Shown here piece by piece: positions 37,367-50,755 of a DNA stretch of 64,000 bases. Each line of letters opens with the position of its first letter. The stretch's first letter is position 1. Origin of the DNA: Vibrio litoralis DSM 17657 (lineage in GTDB: Bacteria; Pseudomonadota; Gammaproteobacteria; Enterobacterales; Vibrionaceae). The translations under genes and the position numbers were made by a program. The stretch is from NCBI RefSeq assembly GCF_000426765.1, contig NZ_AUFZ01000002.1, forward strand, positions 1 to 64,000. Direction: 5' to 3'. The notes below the pieces were generated by a model, which worked only from the letters and a program-made list of their open reading frames with translations, did no database searches and was not told where the DNA came from.

Positions 37367-38728
37367 CTATTTATTTTTCGTTGGGCGCTTCCAGCCAGCA
37401 ATCACTCGCTCTTTCACTCGTGTGATTACTAATTCATTCTCAGCCACATCTTTCGTTAATGTGGTACCAGCACCAATAGTTGAGCCATCGGCAATAGTAA
37501 CCGGCGCGATCAATTGAGAGTCAGAACCGACAAACACATCATCACCAATAGTGGTCTTAAACTTATTCGCACCATCGTAGTTACAAGTGATCACACCGGC
37601 ACCAACGTTCACGCGATCACCAATTTGTGCATCACCTAAATAAGTTAAGTGGCCTGCTTTAGAGTCTTCACCTAGAGTGGCATTTTTGATTTCAACAAAG
37701 TTACCCACGTGAGCGGCTTTTTTCAGCTCAGATCCTGGGCGTAAACGTGCATAAGGCCCGACAGTACATTCTTCACCAACAACAGAGTCTTCAACAATGC
37801 TATAAGGGTAAAGAATCGCGTTATCTTTAATCTCACAATCTTTTAATATACAGCCAGCGCCGATTTGGACATTATTACCAATGGTAACTTTACCTTTTAA
37901 GATAACATTAACATCAATTTCAACGTCCATTCCAAAGTGTACTTCTCCGCGTAAATCAAAACGATTTGGATCACGCAGCATCACACCTTGTTCTAATAGT
38001 CTTTGCGCTTGCATTGACTGATAGGCTCTTTCCAGTCTTGCTAGTTGAGCTCTATCATTAACGCCTTCAACCTCTATCGGGCTGACAGGGTGAACTGCTT
38101 CAACTGCACGGCCTTCTTTATGGGCCGCGGCGATAATATCGGTTAGATAATATTCACCTTGAGCATTTTCATTTTTAAGCGCTGATAGCCAACGCTTTAA
38201 ATCACCACCAGTGGCAACCATCACGCCAGTGTTGATTTCTTTAATTAGCTTTTGTTCTTCCGTGGCATCTTTTTGCTCAACAATCGCTACCACTGGGCCA
38301 TTTTTACGAATAATACGGCCGTAACCTTCCGGCTTTTTCAAGATAACCGTTAGTAGCGCAATACCACCATTTGGTTGAGCATCGAGTAAGTTTTCAATGG
38401 TTTCACTAGAAATTAATGGTACATCACCATACAAAATAAGCACTTTTTCATCGTCAGAAAAATCCGGAGCCGCTTGATTCACTGCGTGGCCAGTTCCAAG
38501 TTGTTTTTCTTGTAGTACCCAATTAACTGGCTCAGCACCTAAAGCGTCCTTCATTTGATCACCACCGTGACCATAAACCAAATGAATATTTTGAGCACCA
38601 ACTTTTGCACAAGTATCAATGACATGTTTTGCCATCGGACGACCAGCCAAGCGGTGCAATACTTTAGGTTTTTCCGAATACATGCGAGTACCTTTACCCG
38701 CAGCAAGAATGACAGCACTAAAATTCAT
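37367..38728 (-). CDS. glmU: Bifunctional GlcN-1-P acetyltransferase / GlcNAc-1-P uridyltransferase
   Basis: GlmU, 453 residues, makes UDP-GlcNAc for peptidoglycan and LPS. The N-terminal uridyltransferase domain starts with [17 protein letters not shown] and has YGDVPL. The C-terminal hexapeptide left-handed helix (about 250-450) carries the acetyltransferase site with [10 protein letters not shown] and [12 protein letters not shown]. It acts as a trimer in the cytosol. It lies downstream of the atp operon, as in many gammaproteobacteria, but behind that operon's terminator. Confidence 0.97.
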   Translation of the reverse strand: MNFSAVILAAGKGTRMYSEKPKVLHRLAGRPMAKHVIDTCAKVGAQNIHLVYGHGGDQMKDALGAEPVNWVLQEKQLGTGHAVNQAAPDFSDDEKVLILYGDVPLISSETIENLLDAQPNGGIALLTVILKKPEGYGRIIRKNGPVVAIVEQKDATEEQKLIKEINTGVMVATGGDLKRWLSALKNENAQGEYYLTDIIAAAHKEGRAVEAVHPVSPIEVEGVNDRAQLARLERAYQSMQAQRLLEQGVMLRDPNRFDLRGEVHFGMDVEIDVNVILKGKVTIGNNVQIGAGCILKDCEIKDNAILYPYSIVEDSVVGEECTVGPYARLRPGSELKKAAHVGNFVEIKNATLGEDSKAGHLTYLGDAQIGDRVNVGAGVITCNYDGANKFKTTIGDDVFVGSDSQLIAPVTIADGSTIGAGTTLTKDVAENELVITRVKERVIAGWKRPTKNK

Positions 38729-38820
38729 AAAATATTCCCTATAAAATTAATCTGCGAAGATTCTACCTTAAAAGTATCTACTTTGACCAAAGTTTGAGAA
38801 CCACTGACAAAAAAACAACA

Positions 38821-38846
38821 AAAAAGGCGACCTTAGGCCGCCTTTT
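38821..38846 (-). terminator. Terminator of the atp operon
   Basis: On the minus strand, AAGGCGGCC and GGTCGCCTT form a 9-bp stem with one G-T pair (38824-38832 with 38836-38844) around a 3-base loop, followed by a run of T. It lies 26 bases after atpC. Confidence 0.87.
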
Positions 38847-38871
38847 ATTCTTACTCTATTACCGCTAAAAC

Positions 38872-39294
38872 TTAACGATGTGATTTGCGCGTTAATTCAA
38901 TTACTCGTAACTGAGCAATTGCTTTCGCCAGATCACTGGTCGCTTTAACGAAGTCAATGTCGCCATGCTGATTCTTAATATTTTCCTCAGCTTTGCGTTT
39001 GGCTTCTTCAGCCTTAGCTGCATCTAAATCTTCACCACGGATTGCGGTATCAGCCAGTACTGTTGCAGTACCTGGCTGAACTTCAACCATACCACCAGAA
39101 ACATAAATAATTTCTTCGTGGCCGTGTTGCTTAATTAAACGCACCATACCAGGCTTAATAGCAGTCAGAAGTGGAGTATGTCCTGGGTAAATACCTAGTT
39201 CACCTTCACTACCTGTCACCATGAAAGATTCGACGGTGCCAGAAAATAATTTTTTCTCAGCACTTACAATATCTAGGTGAAAAGTCATAGCCAT
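38872..39294 (-). CDS. atpC: ATP synthase F1 epsilon subunit
   Basis: AtpC, 140 residues, part of the F1 central stalk and an inhibitor of ATP hydrolysis. The N-terminal beta-sandwich ([38 protein letters not shown]) and the C-terminal two-helix hairpin ([23 protein letters not shown]) are complete. The ATG has a strong GGAGG site. It is the last gene of the atpIBEFHAGDC operon. Confidence 0.97.
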   Translation of the reverse strand: MAMTFHLDIVSAEKKLFSGTVESFMVTGSEGELGIYPGHTPLLTAIKPGMVRLIKQHGHEEIIYVSGGMVEVQPGTATVLADTAIRGEDLDAAKAEEAKRKAEENIKNQHGDIDFVKATSDLAKAIAQLRVIELTRKSHR

Positions 39295-39363
39295 GTTGCC
39301 TCCTAATTAGCTTATAGCTTAATAAACTCAGTGTTTAAATTTAAACGTCTTTGTCTTTTAAAC

Positions 39364-40782
<1,419 letters not shown>

Positions 40783-40836
40783 CTATTAATTTACCTAAGC
40801 TTCATTCAAATAACGAAACCTGATTTAACAATAAAA

Positions 40837-41703
40837 TTAAACTGCTGCTGCACCAGATACGATTTCTGATAGCTCTTGTGTAATCGCTGCTTGACGCGCT
40901 TTGTTATACACAAGTTCTAAATCTTCAATCAGATTACTCGCATTATCTGTTGCTGCTTGCATCGCAATCATTCGGGCTGCCATCTCACATGCGAGATTTT
41001 CTACCACGCCTTGATACACTTGAGATTCAACATAACGTCGAAGTAAGGTATCTAATAACGGCTTAGGCTCAGGCTCATAAATATAATCCCAAGAATGAGT
41101 GCGTTTCATGTCATCGCTATCCGATTTAGGCAAAGGTAGCAATTGATCGATCCTAGGCTCTTGAACCATAGTGTTAACGAACCGGTTAAATACAACATAA
41201 AGGCGATCAAGTTCACCATCGTCATATTTTTTCAGCATCACACCAACAGAGCCAATCAAAGATTCAAGATTAGGCTCATCACCTAAACCAGAAATCTGAG
41301 CAGCCACTTTAGCGCCAGTATGTCTGAAGAAGGCAGTAGCTTTGCTACCAATTACCGCAAGTTCAACACTTGCACCTTGATCAGACCATGCTTTCATATC
41401 GTTTATTGCTGTTTTAAATAAGTTAATATTTAAACCACCACATAAACCACGATCGGTTGACACGATAATGTAGCCTACTTTTTTAGCTTCACGCTCCTCG
41501 AGATAAGGATGCTTATACTCAAGGCTTGCATTGGCTACATGACCGATCACTTTACGCATTGTTTCTGCATATGGTCGAGACGATTCCATCGCGTCTTGTG
41601 TACGACGCATCTTGGAAGCCGCAACCATTTTCATTGCCTTCGTAATTTTTTGTGTGCTCTTAACACTACCAATTTTAGTACGAATTTCTTTTGCGCCGGC
41701 CAT
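40837..41703 (-). CDS. atpG: ATP synthase F1 gamma subunit
   Basis: AtpG, 288 residues, the rotating central shaft. The N-terminal helix [20 protein letters not shown] and the C-terminal helix [19 protein letters not shown] form the coiled coil inside the alpha-beta ring; DRGLCGGLN is the conserved core motif. The ATG has an AGGAGAG site. It lies between atpA and atpD. Confidence 0.97.
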   Translation of the reverse strand: MAGAKEIRTKIGSVKSTQKITKAMKMVAASKMRRTQDAMESSRPYAETMRKVIGHVANASLEYKHPYLEEREAKKVGYIIVSTDRGLCGGLNINLFKTAINDMKAWSDQGASVELAVIGSKATAFFRHTGAKVAAQISGLGDEPNLESLIGSVGVMLKKYDDGELDRLYVVFNRFVNTMVQEPRIDQLLPLPKSDSDDMKRTHSWDYIYEPEPKPLLDTLLRRYVESQVYQGVVENLACEMAARMIAMQAATDNASNLIEDLELVYNKARQAAITQELSEIVSGAAAV

Positions 41704-41785
41704 CGTTACTCTCCTTTAATGGACATTCGCTAATTGGTGATGCTGATAATTAAGATTTAAATTAACCATAAACATCACCTACGAA

Positions 41786-43327
41786 TTACCAAGTCTGGGT
41801 TGCTACGAAACCATCAACCAACTTCTTAAGTGTGGCTTCGATTTCATCGTTATAAGCACCCGTCTTGTTGATTTCAGAAACGAAATCAGCAAATTGACCG
41901 TGAGCGTACGATAGAAGAGCGGCTTCAAAATCAGCTAATTTGTTTAGCTCGATCGTTTCTAAATAACCGCGCTCAGCAGCAAAGATAACCAATGCTTGAT
42001 CAAATACAGAGAATGGAGCGTATTGCTTCTGCTTCATTAACTCTGTTACTTTTTGACCATGGTCCAACTGCTTCTTAGTTGCAGCATCAAGATCAGATGA
42101 AAACTGAGCAAACGCGGCTAATTCACGATACTGTGCAAGTGCAGTACGAATACCACCAGACAGTTTCTTAATGATCTTAGTTTGCGCTGAACCACCTACA
42201 CGAGATACCGAAATACCTGGGTCAACCGCAGGGCGAACACCAGCATTAAATAGCTCAGTTTGTAGGAAGATCTGACCATCGGTAATCGAAATTACGTTAG
42301 TCGGTACGAATGCAGATACGTCACCAGCTTGTGTTTCAATGATAGGAAGAGCGGTTAAAGAACCTGTCTTACCTTTCACTTCACCGTTAGTAAACTTCTC
42401 AACATACTCTTCGCTTACACGAGAAGCACGCTCTAATAGACGAGAGTGAAGATAGAAAACATCACCAGGGAAGGCTTCACGACCTGGTGGACGTTTTAGA
42501 AGTAGAGAAATCTGACGGTAAGCCACCGCTTGTTTAGATAGATCATCATAAACAATCAGTGCATCTTCACCGCGATCACGGAAGTATTCACCCATTGCAC
42601 AACCTGAATATGGAGCCAGGTATTGCAATGCCGCAGACTCAGAAGCCGATGCTACAACCACGATAGTGTTTGCTAGTGCGCCGTGCTCTTCAAGTTTACG
42701 TACTACGTTGGCGATAGTTGAAGCTTTTTGGCCAATCGCTACGTAGATAGAGAAAATTCCAGAATCTTTCTGGTTAATGATTGCATCAATCGCCATCGCT
42801 GTTTTACCAGTCTGACGGTCACCGATGATAAGCTCACGCTGACCACGGCCGATTGGAATCATTGAGTCAACAGACTTATAACCAGTTTGTACTGGTTGGT
42901 CTACTGATTTACGATCGATAACACCTGGTGCAATCATTTCTACTGGAGAAGTGAGTTTTGCATCAATAGGACCTTTACCATCAATTGGTTGACCTAGTGT
43001 ATTTACCACTCGACCAAGTAATTCAGGACCTACAGGTACTTCAAGGATACGACCTGTACCCGTTACTTTCATGCCTTCCTGAAGGTTAGCATACGGGCCC
43101 ATTACAACCGCACCAACCGAGTCACGCTCAAGATTTAGTGCTAGAGCGTAAAGACCGCCCGGTAGTTCTATCATTTCACCTTGCATCACGTCCGCTAGGC
43201 CGTGGATGCGGATAATACCATCACTTACAGATACAATTGTACCTTCATTGCGTGCTTCACTTACAACGTCGAAAGACTCAATACGTTGTTTGATCAGATC
43301 GCTAATTTCTGTGGAATTAAGTTGCAT
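41786..43327 (-). CDS. atpA: ATP synthase F1 alpha subunit
   Basis: AtpA, 513 residues, the non-catalytic nucleotide-binding subunit of F1. The P-loop is GDRQTGKTA (about 169-177), and [17 protein letters not shown] matches the alpha/beta signature. The sequence looks close to Vibrio AtpA as I remember it, with a conserved C-terminal [12 protein letters not shown]. Nothing is unusual in length. Confidence 0.98.
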   Translation of the reverse strand: MQLNSTEISDLIKQRIESFDVVSEARNEGTIVSVSDGIIRIHGLADVMQGEMIELPGGLYALALNLERDSVGAVVMGPYANLQEGMKVTGTGRILEVPVGPELLGRVVNTLGQPIDGKGPIDAKLTSPVEMIAPGVIDRKSVDQPVQTGYKSVDSMIPIGRGQRELIIGDRQTGKTAMAIDAIINQKDSGIFSIYVAIGQKASTIANVVRKLEEHGALANTIVVVASASESAALQYLAPYSGCAMGEYFRDRGEDALIVYDDLSKQAVAYRQISLLLKRPPGREAFPGDVFYLHSRLLERASRVSEEYVEKFTNGEVKGKTGSLTALPIIETQAGDVSAFVPTNVISITDGQIFLQTELFNAGVRPAVDPGISVSRVGGSAQTKIIKKLSGGIRTALAQYRELAAFAQFSSDLDAATKKQLDHGQKVTELMKQKQYAPFSVFDQALVIFAAERGYLETIELNKLADFEAALLSYAHGQFADFVSEINKTGAYNDEIEATLKKLVDGFVATQTW

Positions 43328-43340
43328 GCTCCAATCCCCA

Positions 43341-43871
43341 TTAAGACGTTAATTCAGTGCTCAAGCGGTTCAAACGACCACGAGTTGAGTTATCAATGAT
43401 TAAGTCTCCGGCTCGAATAATAACTCCACTAAGTAGAGTCGCATCTACACTGCAATTCAGCTTTACTTTGCGCTCAAGGCGCTGCTCAAGTTTGCTGCTT
43501 ATTTCTGCGAGTTGACTATCGGATAATTCTGTTGCGGAAGTCACCTCAACATCAATTTGATTGTCATGTTCTTTTCGTAAAGATAAGAACTCTTCGCAAA
43601 TTTGTGGCAGGGCCTTTAAGCGGCCATTATGAGCAAGTAACTTCAAAAAGTTCTTACCGTGCTCATCAAACTCGTCACAAATAGAGATAAAGATGTCGGC
43701 TATTTTTTCAGCTGCAATAGCTTTATTAAGTAGATCGATCATCCCTTCATTTTTTGTAACTTCAGCAGCAAAAGCTAACATTTCAGACCATTGGTCTAAT
43801 GTGCCCTTCTCAACCGAAAATTCAAAAGCTGCTTTAGCATAGGGGCGTGCTATTGTAGTCAAATCAGACAT
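43341..43871 (-). CDS. atpH: ATP synthase F1 delta subunit
   Basis: AtpH, 176 residues, links F1 to the peripheral stalk (b subunit). It starts [17 protein letters not shown]; the C-terminal part has [23 protein letters not shown], the conserved end domain. The gene lies 13 bases before atpA. The sequence resembles Vibrio delta subunits. Confidence 0.96.
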   Translation of the reverse strand: MSDLTTIARPYAKAAFEFSVEKGTLDQWSEMLAFAAEVTKNEGMIDLLNKAIAAEKIADIFISICDEFDEHGKNFLKLLAHNGRLKALPQICEEFLSLRKEHDNQIDVEVTSATELSDSQLAEISSKLEQRLERKVKLNCSVDATLLSGVIIRAGDLIIDNSTRGRLNRLSTELTS

Positions 43872-43886
43872 ATGCTGCCCCTCTGG

Positions 43887-44357
43887 TTAAAGTTTTGCAG
43901 TAATATCATCAAGAATATCTTGGTGTGCGCTCTCATCAATAGAACGCTCCAAAATTCTCTCAGCACCAGCAATAGCTAATACAGCTACTTGCTTACGAAG
44001 TTCATCGCGTGCGCGGTTACGTTCAGTTTCGATTTCAGTTAGGCCTTGATCCAAGATTTTCTGACGCTCAGCCTGAGCCTCTGTTTGGCTTTCTTCTAAA
44101 ATCTGACTTTTACGCTTATTCGCTTGATCGATTATCTCAGCAGCTGCTTTTTTCGCTTCTTTTAATTTGTCTGAAGCGTTAGCTTGTGCCAAGTTTAAGT
44201 CTTTAGCTGCGCGGTCAGCGGCGGCTAAACCATCAGCAATATTCTTCTGACGGTTTTCAATTGCAGCCATTAGTGGCGGCCATACATATTTCATGCAGAA
44301 CCACACGAATAGAGCAAATGCTATCGCTTGACCTAACAGAGTTGCGTTTATATTCAC
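43887..44357 (-). CDS. atpF: ATP synthase Fo b subunit
   Basis: AtpF, 156 residues, the peripheral stalk: one N-terminal membrane helix (about 5-25) followed by a long charged coiled coil rich in Ala, Glu, Lys and Arg. The start codon is a GTG at 44357 with GGAG 8 bases upstream; an ATG five bases earlier is out of frame and meets a stop at once. The sequence is Vibrio-like. Confidence 0.95.
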   Translation of the reverse strand: MNINATLLGQAIAFALFVWFCMKYVWPPLMAAIENRQKNIADGLAAADRAAKDLNLAQANASDKLKEAKKAAAEIIDQANKRKSQILEESQTEAQAERQKILDQGLTEIETERNRARDELRKQVAVLAIAGAERILERSIDESAHQDILDDITAKL

Positions 44358-44410
44358 CGCATACTCTCCTTTGTTTGCTATTCAAAAACCAACACCATGA
44401 TAATTAAATA

Positions 44411-44662
<252 letters not shown>

Positions 44663-44674
44663 TTAAATAATTTT

Positions 44675-45463
<789 letters not shown>

Positions 45464-45808
45464 CTAATTACGTTTAAAACTAAATGACATAATGCATTGC
45501 ACAACAAAAGCAAAAATGTAACCTAAAAAGAATGTAATAAGGTGTACTTCTGTGTACTTAAAAAAGTAAGCAAACAACGCACCTGTAATCAAATACTTAT
45601 AAACTACACTAATACAGGCTTTCACCATGACTTTTGATGCCGTATCTGCACCTTGTTTGTTTTGATACAAACGAGTAACAATATACGGGATGCAGTACAC
45701 TAGTCCCCCAAAAATGGCAGATTGACTCGCCATATCTCCCTGAACATACAAACTGATCAAGCTAAAAGCACCAACTACAATAAACTGAGTTAAAACTAAA
45801 AAAAACAT
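45464..45808 (-). CDS. atpI: ATP synthase subunit I (AtpI)
   Basis: A 114-residue membrane protein with four predicted helices at the head of the atp operon. AtpI proteins help assemble the c ring and may aid Mg2+ handling; they are poorly conserved, so the call rests on position, size and topology. I chose ATG 45808; an in-frame TTG five codons upstream (45823) is the alternative. The 150-base gap before parB must hold the operon promoter, but I could not assign it with confidence. Confidence 0.82.
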   Translation of the reverse strand: MFFLVLTQFIVVGAFSLISLYVQGDMASQSAIFGGLVYCIPYIVTRLYQNKQGADTASKVMVKACISVVYKYLITGALFAYFFKYTEVHLITFFLGYIFAFVVQCIMSFSFKRN

Positions 45809-45958
45809 TCTATTTACACCCAATTACATTTGTTTTTGGCTCAGTTGTATGCACAAGACATACTACACCTTACTTTGTTTCTAATACAGAAAAGAGCAAG
45901 GCGTAAAATGATTATTTTCACATTTTGTTAATTGTTTAGCGATATTATAATAACAGAG

Positions 45959-46843
45959 TTAATTTCTACCTAACTTTGTGTTAAGGAGATATTCGAGTTG
46001 TTCAATATCGTCAAAATCAATGGTGACCTTGCCTTTTCCTTTAGCATTACGGCGAATCACCACCTTAGTACCAAATTGCTCAGAAAGCTTTTCCGCCAGG
46101 CCTAGCGCTGGGATATCTTCCTCAGCAGGCTTATCTTCCACTGGTTCTAAATGTTTTTTGACTAGAGCTTCAGTTTGTCTAACGGTTAATTTCTTGGCAA
46201 CTACAATTTTTGCAACATTACTTTGATCACATAATTCAAGGGATAGGAGGGCTCGAGCATGTCCCATTTCCAATTCCTTTGATATAACGCAATGCTTTAC
46301 TGACTCATCAAGAGTATTGAGGCGTAGCAAGTTGGTTACCGCAGTACGGGATTTACCAATCGCATCAGCCACTTGTTGATGGGTCAATTCAAACTCTTTT
46401 TGTAATCTTTCTAGTGCTTGAGCTTCTTCAATGGCATTGAGATTTTCACGTTGAATGTTTTCTATTAACGCCATAGCAATAGCCGCGCGATCCTGAACAT
46501 TCTTAACCACGCAAGGAACTTGAGTCAATCCCGCTAACTTAGCGGCACGCCAACGACGCTCACCAGCAATAATTTCATACTGTGATTCATTAATCTTACG
46601 AACGACTAAAGGTTGAATAATACCTTGTGAGCGAATAGATGAGGATAATTCTTGCAACGCTTCTGATTGAATATCTTTTCTTGGTTGGTATTTACCTGGC
46701 GACAATTGTGAAATAGAAAGATCTGCCAGTTGGCCTTCAGAAGATAAAGCTTGGCTATATGCCACTTTTTGTTGTTTTTCTCGAGCTTGTGAGCTAGTAG
46801 AAAGCAGAGCATCAAGACCTTTACCTAAACCACGTTTAGACAT
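45959..46843 (-). CDS. parB: Chromosome partitioning protein ParB
   Basis: ParB, 294 residues, a CTP-dependent clamp that binds parS sites near the origin and works with ParA in segregation. The N-terminal SKRGLGKGLDALL, the CTP-binding box with GERRWRAAKLA (about 95-105), the helix-turn-helix around LTHQQVADAIGKSRTAVTNLLRL and a C-terminal dimer domain are present. It lies 36 bases after parA. A parS-like sequence is found in recF. Confidence 0.96.
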   Translation of the reverse strand: MSKRGLGKGLDALLSTSSQAREKQQKVAYSQALSSEGQLADLSISQLSPGKYQPRKDIQSEALQELSSSIRSQGIIQPLVVRKINESQYEIIAGERRWRAAKLAGLTQVPCVVKNVQDRAAIAMALIENIQRENLNAIEEAQALERLQKEFELTHQQVADAIGKSRTAVTNLLRLNTLDESVKHCVISKELEMGHARALLSLELCDQSNVAKIVVAKKLTVRQTEALVKKHLEPVEDKPAEEDIPALGLAEKLSEQFGTKVVIRRNAKGKGKVTIDFDDIEQLEYLLNTKLGRN

Positions 46844-46879
46844 CTGAGGGTTTTCCTTTATTTCTTAATTCAAGAGGGA

Positions 46880-47662
46880 TTAAGCCATTATCGCTTGCGC
46901 TTCTTCACGACGCAAAATTTCTCCAGCTAACGCCAAGTAGGCTTTAGAGCCAGCAGAATACTTATCATAATACATAGCGGGTTTACCATGGCTAGGCGCT
47001 TCAGCTAGACGAACATTACGTGGGATAACGGTGCGATACATTTTATCGCCAAAGTGTTTTTTAAGCTGTTCAGAAACATCGTTAGACAAACGGTTTCTCG
47101 GATCGAACATAGTACGTAAGATCCCTTCAATTTTTAAATCATGATTGACTACCGCTGCTAGCTTACTGATGGTATCCATCAATGCGGTTAAGCCTTCCAA
47201 AGCAAAATATTCGCATTGCATTGGCACTAGTACAGAATGTGAAGCGGCCATCGCATTGACAGTCAATAAGTTTAACGAAGGTGGGCAATCAATAAAAATA
47301 TAATCGTATTGTTGCCATACATCTGCAAGAGTATTTTTAAGACGAAGTTCTCGAGCAAACACTTCCATTAACTTTATTTCAGCGGCTGTCACATCACCAT
47401 TGGCAGCAATTAAATCATAACCGGCAGGCGTATTACGACACACCACTTCATCAAAAGGCGTTTGCTCAACCAATAAATCATATGCCGTAAAATCAACATC
47501 ATATTTATCGATACCACTGGCCATCGTGGCATTACCTTGTGGATCTAAATCAATAACTAAGACGTTTCTTTTGGTTGCAGCCATAGACGCAGCAAGGTTA
47601 ACGCACGTTGTCGTTTTCCCTACTCCACCTTTTTGATTGGCAATGGAAATGATTTTACCCAC
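46880..47662 (-). CDS. parA: Chromosome partitioning ATPase ParA
   Basis: ParA (Soj type), 260 residues without a DNA-binding N-terminal extension. The deviant Walker A is KGGVGKTT near residues 10-17, followed by DLDPQGNATMASG and FIDCPPSLNLLT. It forms DNA-bound ATP dimers that move ParB-parS. The start is a GTG at 47662 with GGGG 5 bases upstream. It lies 10 bases downstream of rsmG in the mnmG-rsmG-parA-parB operon. Confidence 0.96.
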   Translation of the reverse strand: MGKIISIANQKGGVGKTTTCVNLAASMAATKRNVLVIDLDPQGNATMASGIDKYDVDFTAYDLLVEQTPFDEVVCRNTPAGYDLIAANGDVTAAEIKLMEVFARELRLKNTLADVWQQYDYIFIDCPPSLNLLTVNAMAASHSVLVPMQCEYFALEGLTALMDTISKLAAVVNHDLKIEGILRTMFDPRNRLSNDVSEQLKKHFGDKMYRTVIPRNVRLAEAPSHGKPAMYYDKYSAGSKAYLALAGEILRREEAQAIMA

Positions 47663-47672
47663 GAGTACCCCG

Positions 47673-48323
47673 TTATCCCTTTTTTTCCAAAATGATTAGG
47701 TGACGATCACCTTCTAATTCTGGAACTTGCAATGCATGCACCTGAGAAACCATTAATGATTCAGGTAATTGTGCAATCTCATCTTCAGGCAATTGACCTT
47801 TAAGTGCAAGAAAAACACCATTTTCAGGGTTTGGAAGATGATGGCACCAGTCAACCATATCTATCATAGATGCAAATGCGCGGCTAATCACGCCATCGAA
47901 ACCCACTTCTGATTGAAACTCTTCTACGCGGCTTTGTACCGGTTCTACATTATCAATTGATAGTTCGTGTAAAACCTGCTTAATAAAACGAATTCGCTTA
48001 CCTAGGCTATCCAATAACGTGAACTGATAATCAGGGTTCATAATAGCCAAAGGAATCCCCGGTAAACCAGGGCCAGTACCAACATCAATAAAGCGCTCAC
48101 CGGATAAGTATGGACTCACCACTATGCTATCCATAATGTGTTTAACCAGCATATCCATAGGGTTACGCACAGATGTTAAATTATAGGCTTTATTCCATTT
48201 ATCTAGCATCTGAACATAACCAACTAATTGATCACGTTGTAATTCCGAGACTTCAAGGTCGGTTTGAGATAATAAACTATCCAGCTTGTCTCTCAATGGC
48301 TGATTGAGCAAATTGGGATTCAT
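47673..48323 (-). CDS. rsmG: 16S rRNA m7G527 methyltransferase
   Basis: RsmG (GidB), 216 residues, methylates N7 of G527 in 16S rRNA. Loss of this enzyme gives low-level streptomycin resistance. SAM motif I is [17 protein letters not shown] (about 79-95), with [12 protein letters not shown] next. Its ATG overlaps the mnmG stop by four bases (ATGA), so it is translationally coupled. Confidence 0.97.
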   Translation of the reverse strand: MNPNLLNQPLRDKLDSLLSQTDLEVSELQRDQLVGYVQMLDKWNKAYNLTSVRNPMDMLVKHIMDSIVVSPYLSGERFIDVGTGPGLPGIPLAIMNPDYQFTLLDSLGKRIRFIKQVLHELSIDNVEPVQSRVEEFQSEVGFDGVISRAFASMIDMVDWCHHLPNPENGVFLALKGQLPEDEIAQLPESLMVSQVHALQVPELEGDRHLIILEKKG

Positions 48324-50215
48324 GCTGCATCCCCTTTCTTCAATTGACCTTGTTTCTTCAAATGCACCAATAAAATTGAAATCGCCGCTGGGGTAATGCC
48401 TGAAATACGCGAAGCAATACCAATCGTTTCAGGTTTAGCATTATTTAATTTTGCCACCACTTCATTCGATAACCCTTTTACTTGGGCATAATCAAGCTCT
48501 GCCGGTAATTTGGTATTTTCATGGCGCAGTGATTTTTCGATCTCTTCTTTCTGGCGTTGAATATATCCTTCGTATTTTACTTGGATCTCAACTTGTTCTG
48601 TCGCTTGAGGATCTTCCATCGTCGAAGAGAATACTTCTAGAGAGGTTAATTTCTCATAAGTCATTTCTGGACGACGCAGTAGATCTTCACCATTAGCTTC
48701 GCGCGTAATCGGTGTTTTAAGTAATTGGTTTAAGGCATCGATATTGGCAGATTTAGGATTCACCCAAATATCTTTTAAGCGCTGACGCTCCAGTTCCATA
48801 TTTTCGACTTTTTGATTAAAGCGTGCCCAACGAGCATCGTCCACTAAACCTAATTCGCGACCTTTTTCGGTCAAGCGTAAATCTGCATTGTCTTCACGAA
48901 GCAACAAACGATATTCCGCGCGTGAAGTAAACATGCGGTACGGTTCTTTGGTGCCCATGGTAGATAGATCATCAATCAGAACGCCCATATAAGCTTCGTC
49001 ACGACGTGGGCTCCAAGATTCTTTACCTTGAGTAAATAACGAAGCGTTAAGACCGGCCATTAAACCTTGAGCAGCCGCTTCTTCATAACCCGTAGTGCCG
49101 TTAATTTGGCCAGCGAAGAATAAACCAGAAATAAACTTGGTTTCATAACTTTGTTTTAAATCGCGAGGATCAAAGAAATCATATTCAATCGCGTAACCAG
49201 GACGAACGATCTGGGCATTTTCAAACCCTTTCATCGATTGAACGATCTTCACTTGCACATCAAATGGCAGACTGGTTGAAATACCATTTGGGTATAATTC
49301 AGTTGTGGTTAAGCCTTCTGGCTCAATAAAGATTTGGTGACTATTTTTATCGGCAAAACGCATCACTTTGTCTTCGATAGACGGACAGTAACGAGGACCT
49401 ATGCCTTCAATCACACCTGAATACATCGGACTACGATCCAAGTTAGCTCGGATCACATCATGAGTTTGCTCATTGGTGTGTGTTATAAAGCATGGGATCT
49501 GCTGCGGATGATCACTTTGCTTACCCATAAAAGAAAATACTGGCGTTGGATTATCGCCATGTTGTTTTTCTAGGCTATCAAGGTTAACCGTACGAGCATC
49601 AATACGTGGTGGAGTACCGGTTTTTAAGCGATCAACACGAAATGGTAGAGCACGTAGACGATCCGCTAATGCGATAGATGGAGGATCGCCAGCACGGCCA
49701 CCAGAGAAATTTTCCATACCTATATGAATCTTACCACCTAGGAAAGTTCCAACGGTGAGTACCACTGCTTTGGCTTTAAATTTAAGGCCCATCTGAGTGA
49801 TAACACCGGTGATTTGATCGTTTTCTACGATCACATCATCAACCGCTTGTTGAAAAAGGCTTAAGTTCGGTTGATTTTCTAAAGTAGTGCGAACTGCATT
49901 TTTATATAAAATACGATCGGCTTGGGCGCGAGTAGCACGTACCGCAGGACCTTTTGATGCGTTTAACGTTCTAAATTGAATACCAGCTTTATCAATGGCT
50001 TGTGCCATTAATCCACCTAACGCATCCACTTCTTTAACCAAATGTCCTTTGCCAATTCCACCAATCGCTGGATTGCAAGACATTTGACCTAAAGTGTCGA
50101 TATTGTGAGTAAGCAGCAACGTCTTTTGGCCTGTACGAGCAGACGCAAGAGCAGCTTCCGTTCCAGCATGGCCACCACCTACGACGATGACGTCAAAGTT
50201 TTCGTGATAAAACAT
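48320..50215 (-). CDS. mnmG: tRNA U34 carboxymethylaminomethyl synthesis enzyme MnmG
   Basis: MnmG (GidA), 631 residues, works with MnmE (51210) to place cmnm5 on U34 of certain tRNAs, using FAD, NADH and methylene-THF. The FAD motif is [17 protein letters not shown] (about 11-27), followed by [12 protein letters not shown] and [11 protein letters not shown]. The C-terminal helical domain ([14 protein letters not shown]) contacts MnmE and tRNA. The gene starts right at the left edge of oriC and reads away from it, as in E. coli. Confidence 0.98.
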   Translation of the reverse strand: MFYHENFDVIVVGGGHAGTEAALASARTGQKTLLLTHNIDTLGQMSCNPAIGGIGKGHLVKEVDALGGLMAQAIDKAGIQFRTLNASKGPAVRATRAQADRILYKNAVRTTLENQPNLSLFQQAVDDVIVENDQITGVITQMGLKFKAKAVVLTVGTFLGGKIHIGMENFSGGRAGDPPSIALADRLRALPFRVDRLKTGTPPRIDARTVNLDSLEKQHGDNPTPVFSFMGKQSDHPQQIPCFITHTNEQTHDVIRANLDRSPMYSGVIEGIGPRYCPSIEDKVMRFADKNSHQIFIEPEGLTTTELYPNGISTSLPFDVQVKIVQSMKGFENAQIVRPGYAIEYDFFDPRDLKQSYETKFISGLFFAGQINGTTGYEEAAAQGLMAGLNASLFTQGKESWSPRRDEAYMGVLIDDLSTMGTKEPYRMFTSRAEYRLLLREDNADLRLTEKGRELGLVDDARWARFNQKVENMELERQRLKDIWVNPKSANIDALNQLLKTPITREANGEDLLRRPEMTYEKLTSLEVFSSTMEDPQATEQVEIQVKYEGYIQRQKEEIEKSLRHENTKLPAELDYAQVKGLSNEVVAKLNNAKPETIGIASRISGITPAAISILLVHLKKQGQLKKGDAA

Positions 50216-50310
50216 GATCAGACCTCAAGAGTTAAAAATAAAACGATCACAGCAAAATGATCTTAGGAAATAAAAGGAGCGACATTCTACCTTTTTTAAT
50301 CTTCACTGAG

Positions 50311-50323
50311 AATCAATTTGTTG
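50311..50323 (+). promoter_or_regulatory. IHF-like site in oriC
   Basis: AATCAATTTGTTG fits WATCAANNNNTTR at every fixed base. It lies between mnmG and the DUE, not between DnaA boxes as in E. coli, so its role is uncertain. Confidence 0.5.
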
Positions 50324-50360
50324 GTTTTAAGAAATGATCAAAGAGCTTTAATATATATAA

Positions 50361-50396
50361 GATCTTTATATAGATCTTTTATTAGATCTATTATTA
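50361..50396 (+). repeat. DUE repeats, three 12-base units
   Basis: Three AT-rich units each begin GATCT (50361, 50373, 50385) at an exact 12-base period and continue TTATATA, TTTATTA and ATTATTA. They correspond to the GATCTNTTNTTTT-type 13-mers of E. coli oriC, the region first melted by DnaA. Confidence 0.85.
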
Positions 50397-50410
50397 AGGA
50401 ACCACGATCG

Positions 50411-50419
50411 TGTGGATAA
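50411..50419 (-). promoter_or_regulatory. DnaA box beside the DUE (R1-like)
   Basis: TGTGGATAA on the plus strand (TTATCCACA on minus), 15 bases from the last DUE repeat. Orientation and place match box R1 of E. coli. Confidence 0.9.
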
Positions 50420-50516
50420 GCGATAAATGATCATTAAGATCATGTAGTTTAAGTGGATCCTTTCTTGTGATCTAGCTTTGATCTAACTCTGTATTAGCTG
50501 GGATCTAAATCCATGG

Positions 50517-50525
50517 TTATCCACA
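50517..50525 (+). promoter_or_regulatory. DnaA box (central)
   Basis: Perfect TTATCCACA on the plus strand. Confidence 0.9.
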
Positions 50526-50544
50526 GAGGGTATTTAGATAATAG

Positions 50545-50559
50545 TTATCCAATGGATAA
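50545..50559. promoter_or_regulatory. Palindromic pair of weak DnaA boxes
   Basis: TTATCCA-a-TGGATAA reads as TTATCCAAT on plus and TTATCCATT on minus, two overlapping low-affinity boxes. Confidence 0.6.
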
Positions 50560-50589
50560 CTTTGCTAGGATCACAGGATAAAATGTAGT

Positions 50590-50598
50590 TTATCCACA
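50590..50598 (+). promoter_or_regulatory. DnaA box on the mioC side (R4-like)
   Basis: Perfect TTATCCACA on the plus strand, the outermost strong box, in the position of E. coli R4. Confidence 0.9.
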
Positions 50599-50704
50599 GG
50601 TGGTTTGTTTAAAAAAACAGCAAACAGTTTTATTGATTTTCGATTTATGACTTAAATTAACCTAATTCCAGCTCTAAAAAATCCTTAATCATGACGAGAA
50701 AGCC

Positions 50705-50732
50705 AAAAAAAAGCAGACCGAGATCTGCTTTT
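50705..50732 (-). terminator. mioC terminator facing oriC
   Basis: AGCAGA (50712-50717) pairs with TCTGCT (50724-50729), extended by A-T pairs, around a 6-base loop. On the minus strand it is followed by eight T. It lies 24 bases after mioC and would limit transcription running into oriC. Confidence 0.8.
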
Positions 50733-50755
50733 AAATGGGGTTGTTTTAATTAGGA

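Larger units (their letters stand above)
50216..50755. other. oriC: Chromosome I replication origin oriC
   Basis: A 540-base intergenic region between mnmG and mioC with the features of a gammaproteobacterial oriC. There are three perfect TTATCCACA DnaA boxes (50411-50419 minus; 50517-50525 and 50590-50598 plus). Two overlapping weaker boxes form a palindrome at 50545-50559. Sixteen GATC Dam sites are present, twelve of them between 50336 and 50572. An AT-rich unwinding region with three 12-base repeats lies at 50361-50396. The order DUE, minus-strand box, then plus-strand boxes toward mioC matches E. coli oriC. Confidence 0.95.

Noticed and set aside
50626..50638. Second IHF site near the mioC side of oriC
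   Set aside because: TTGATT is present but the YAA half at the right spacing is missing.
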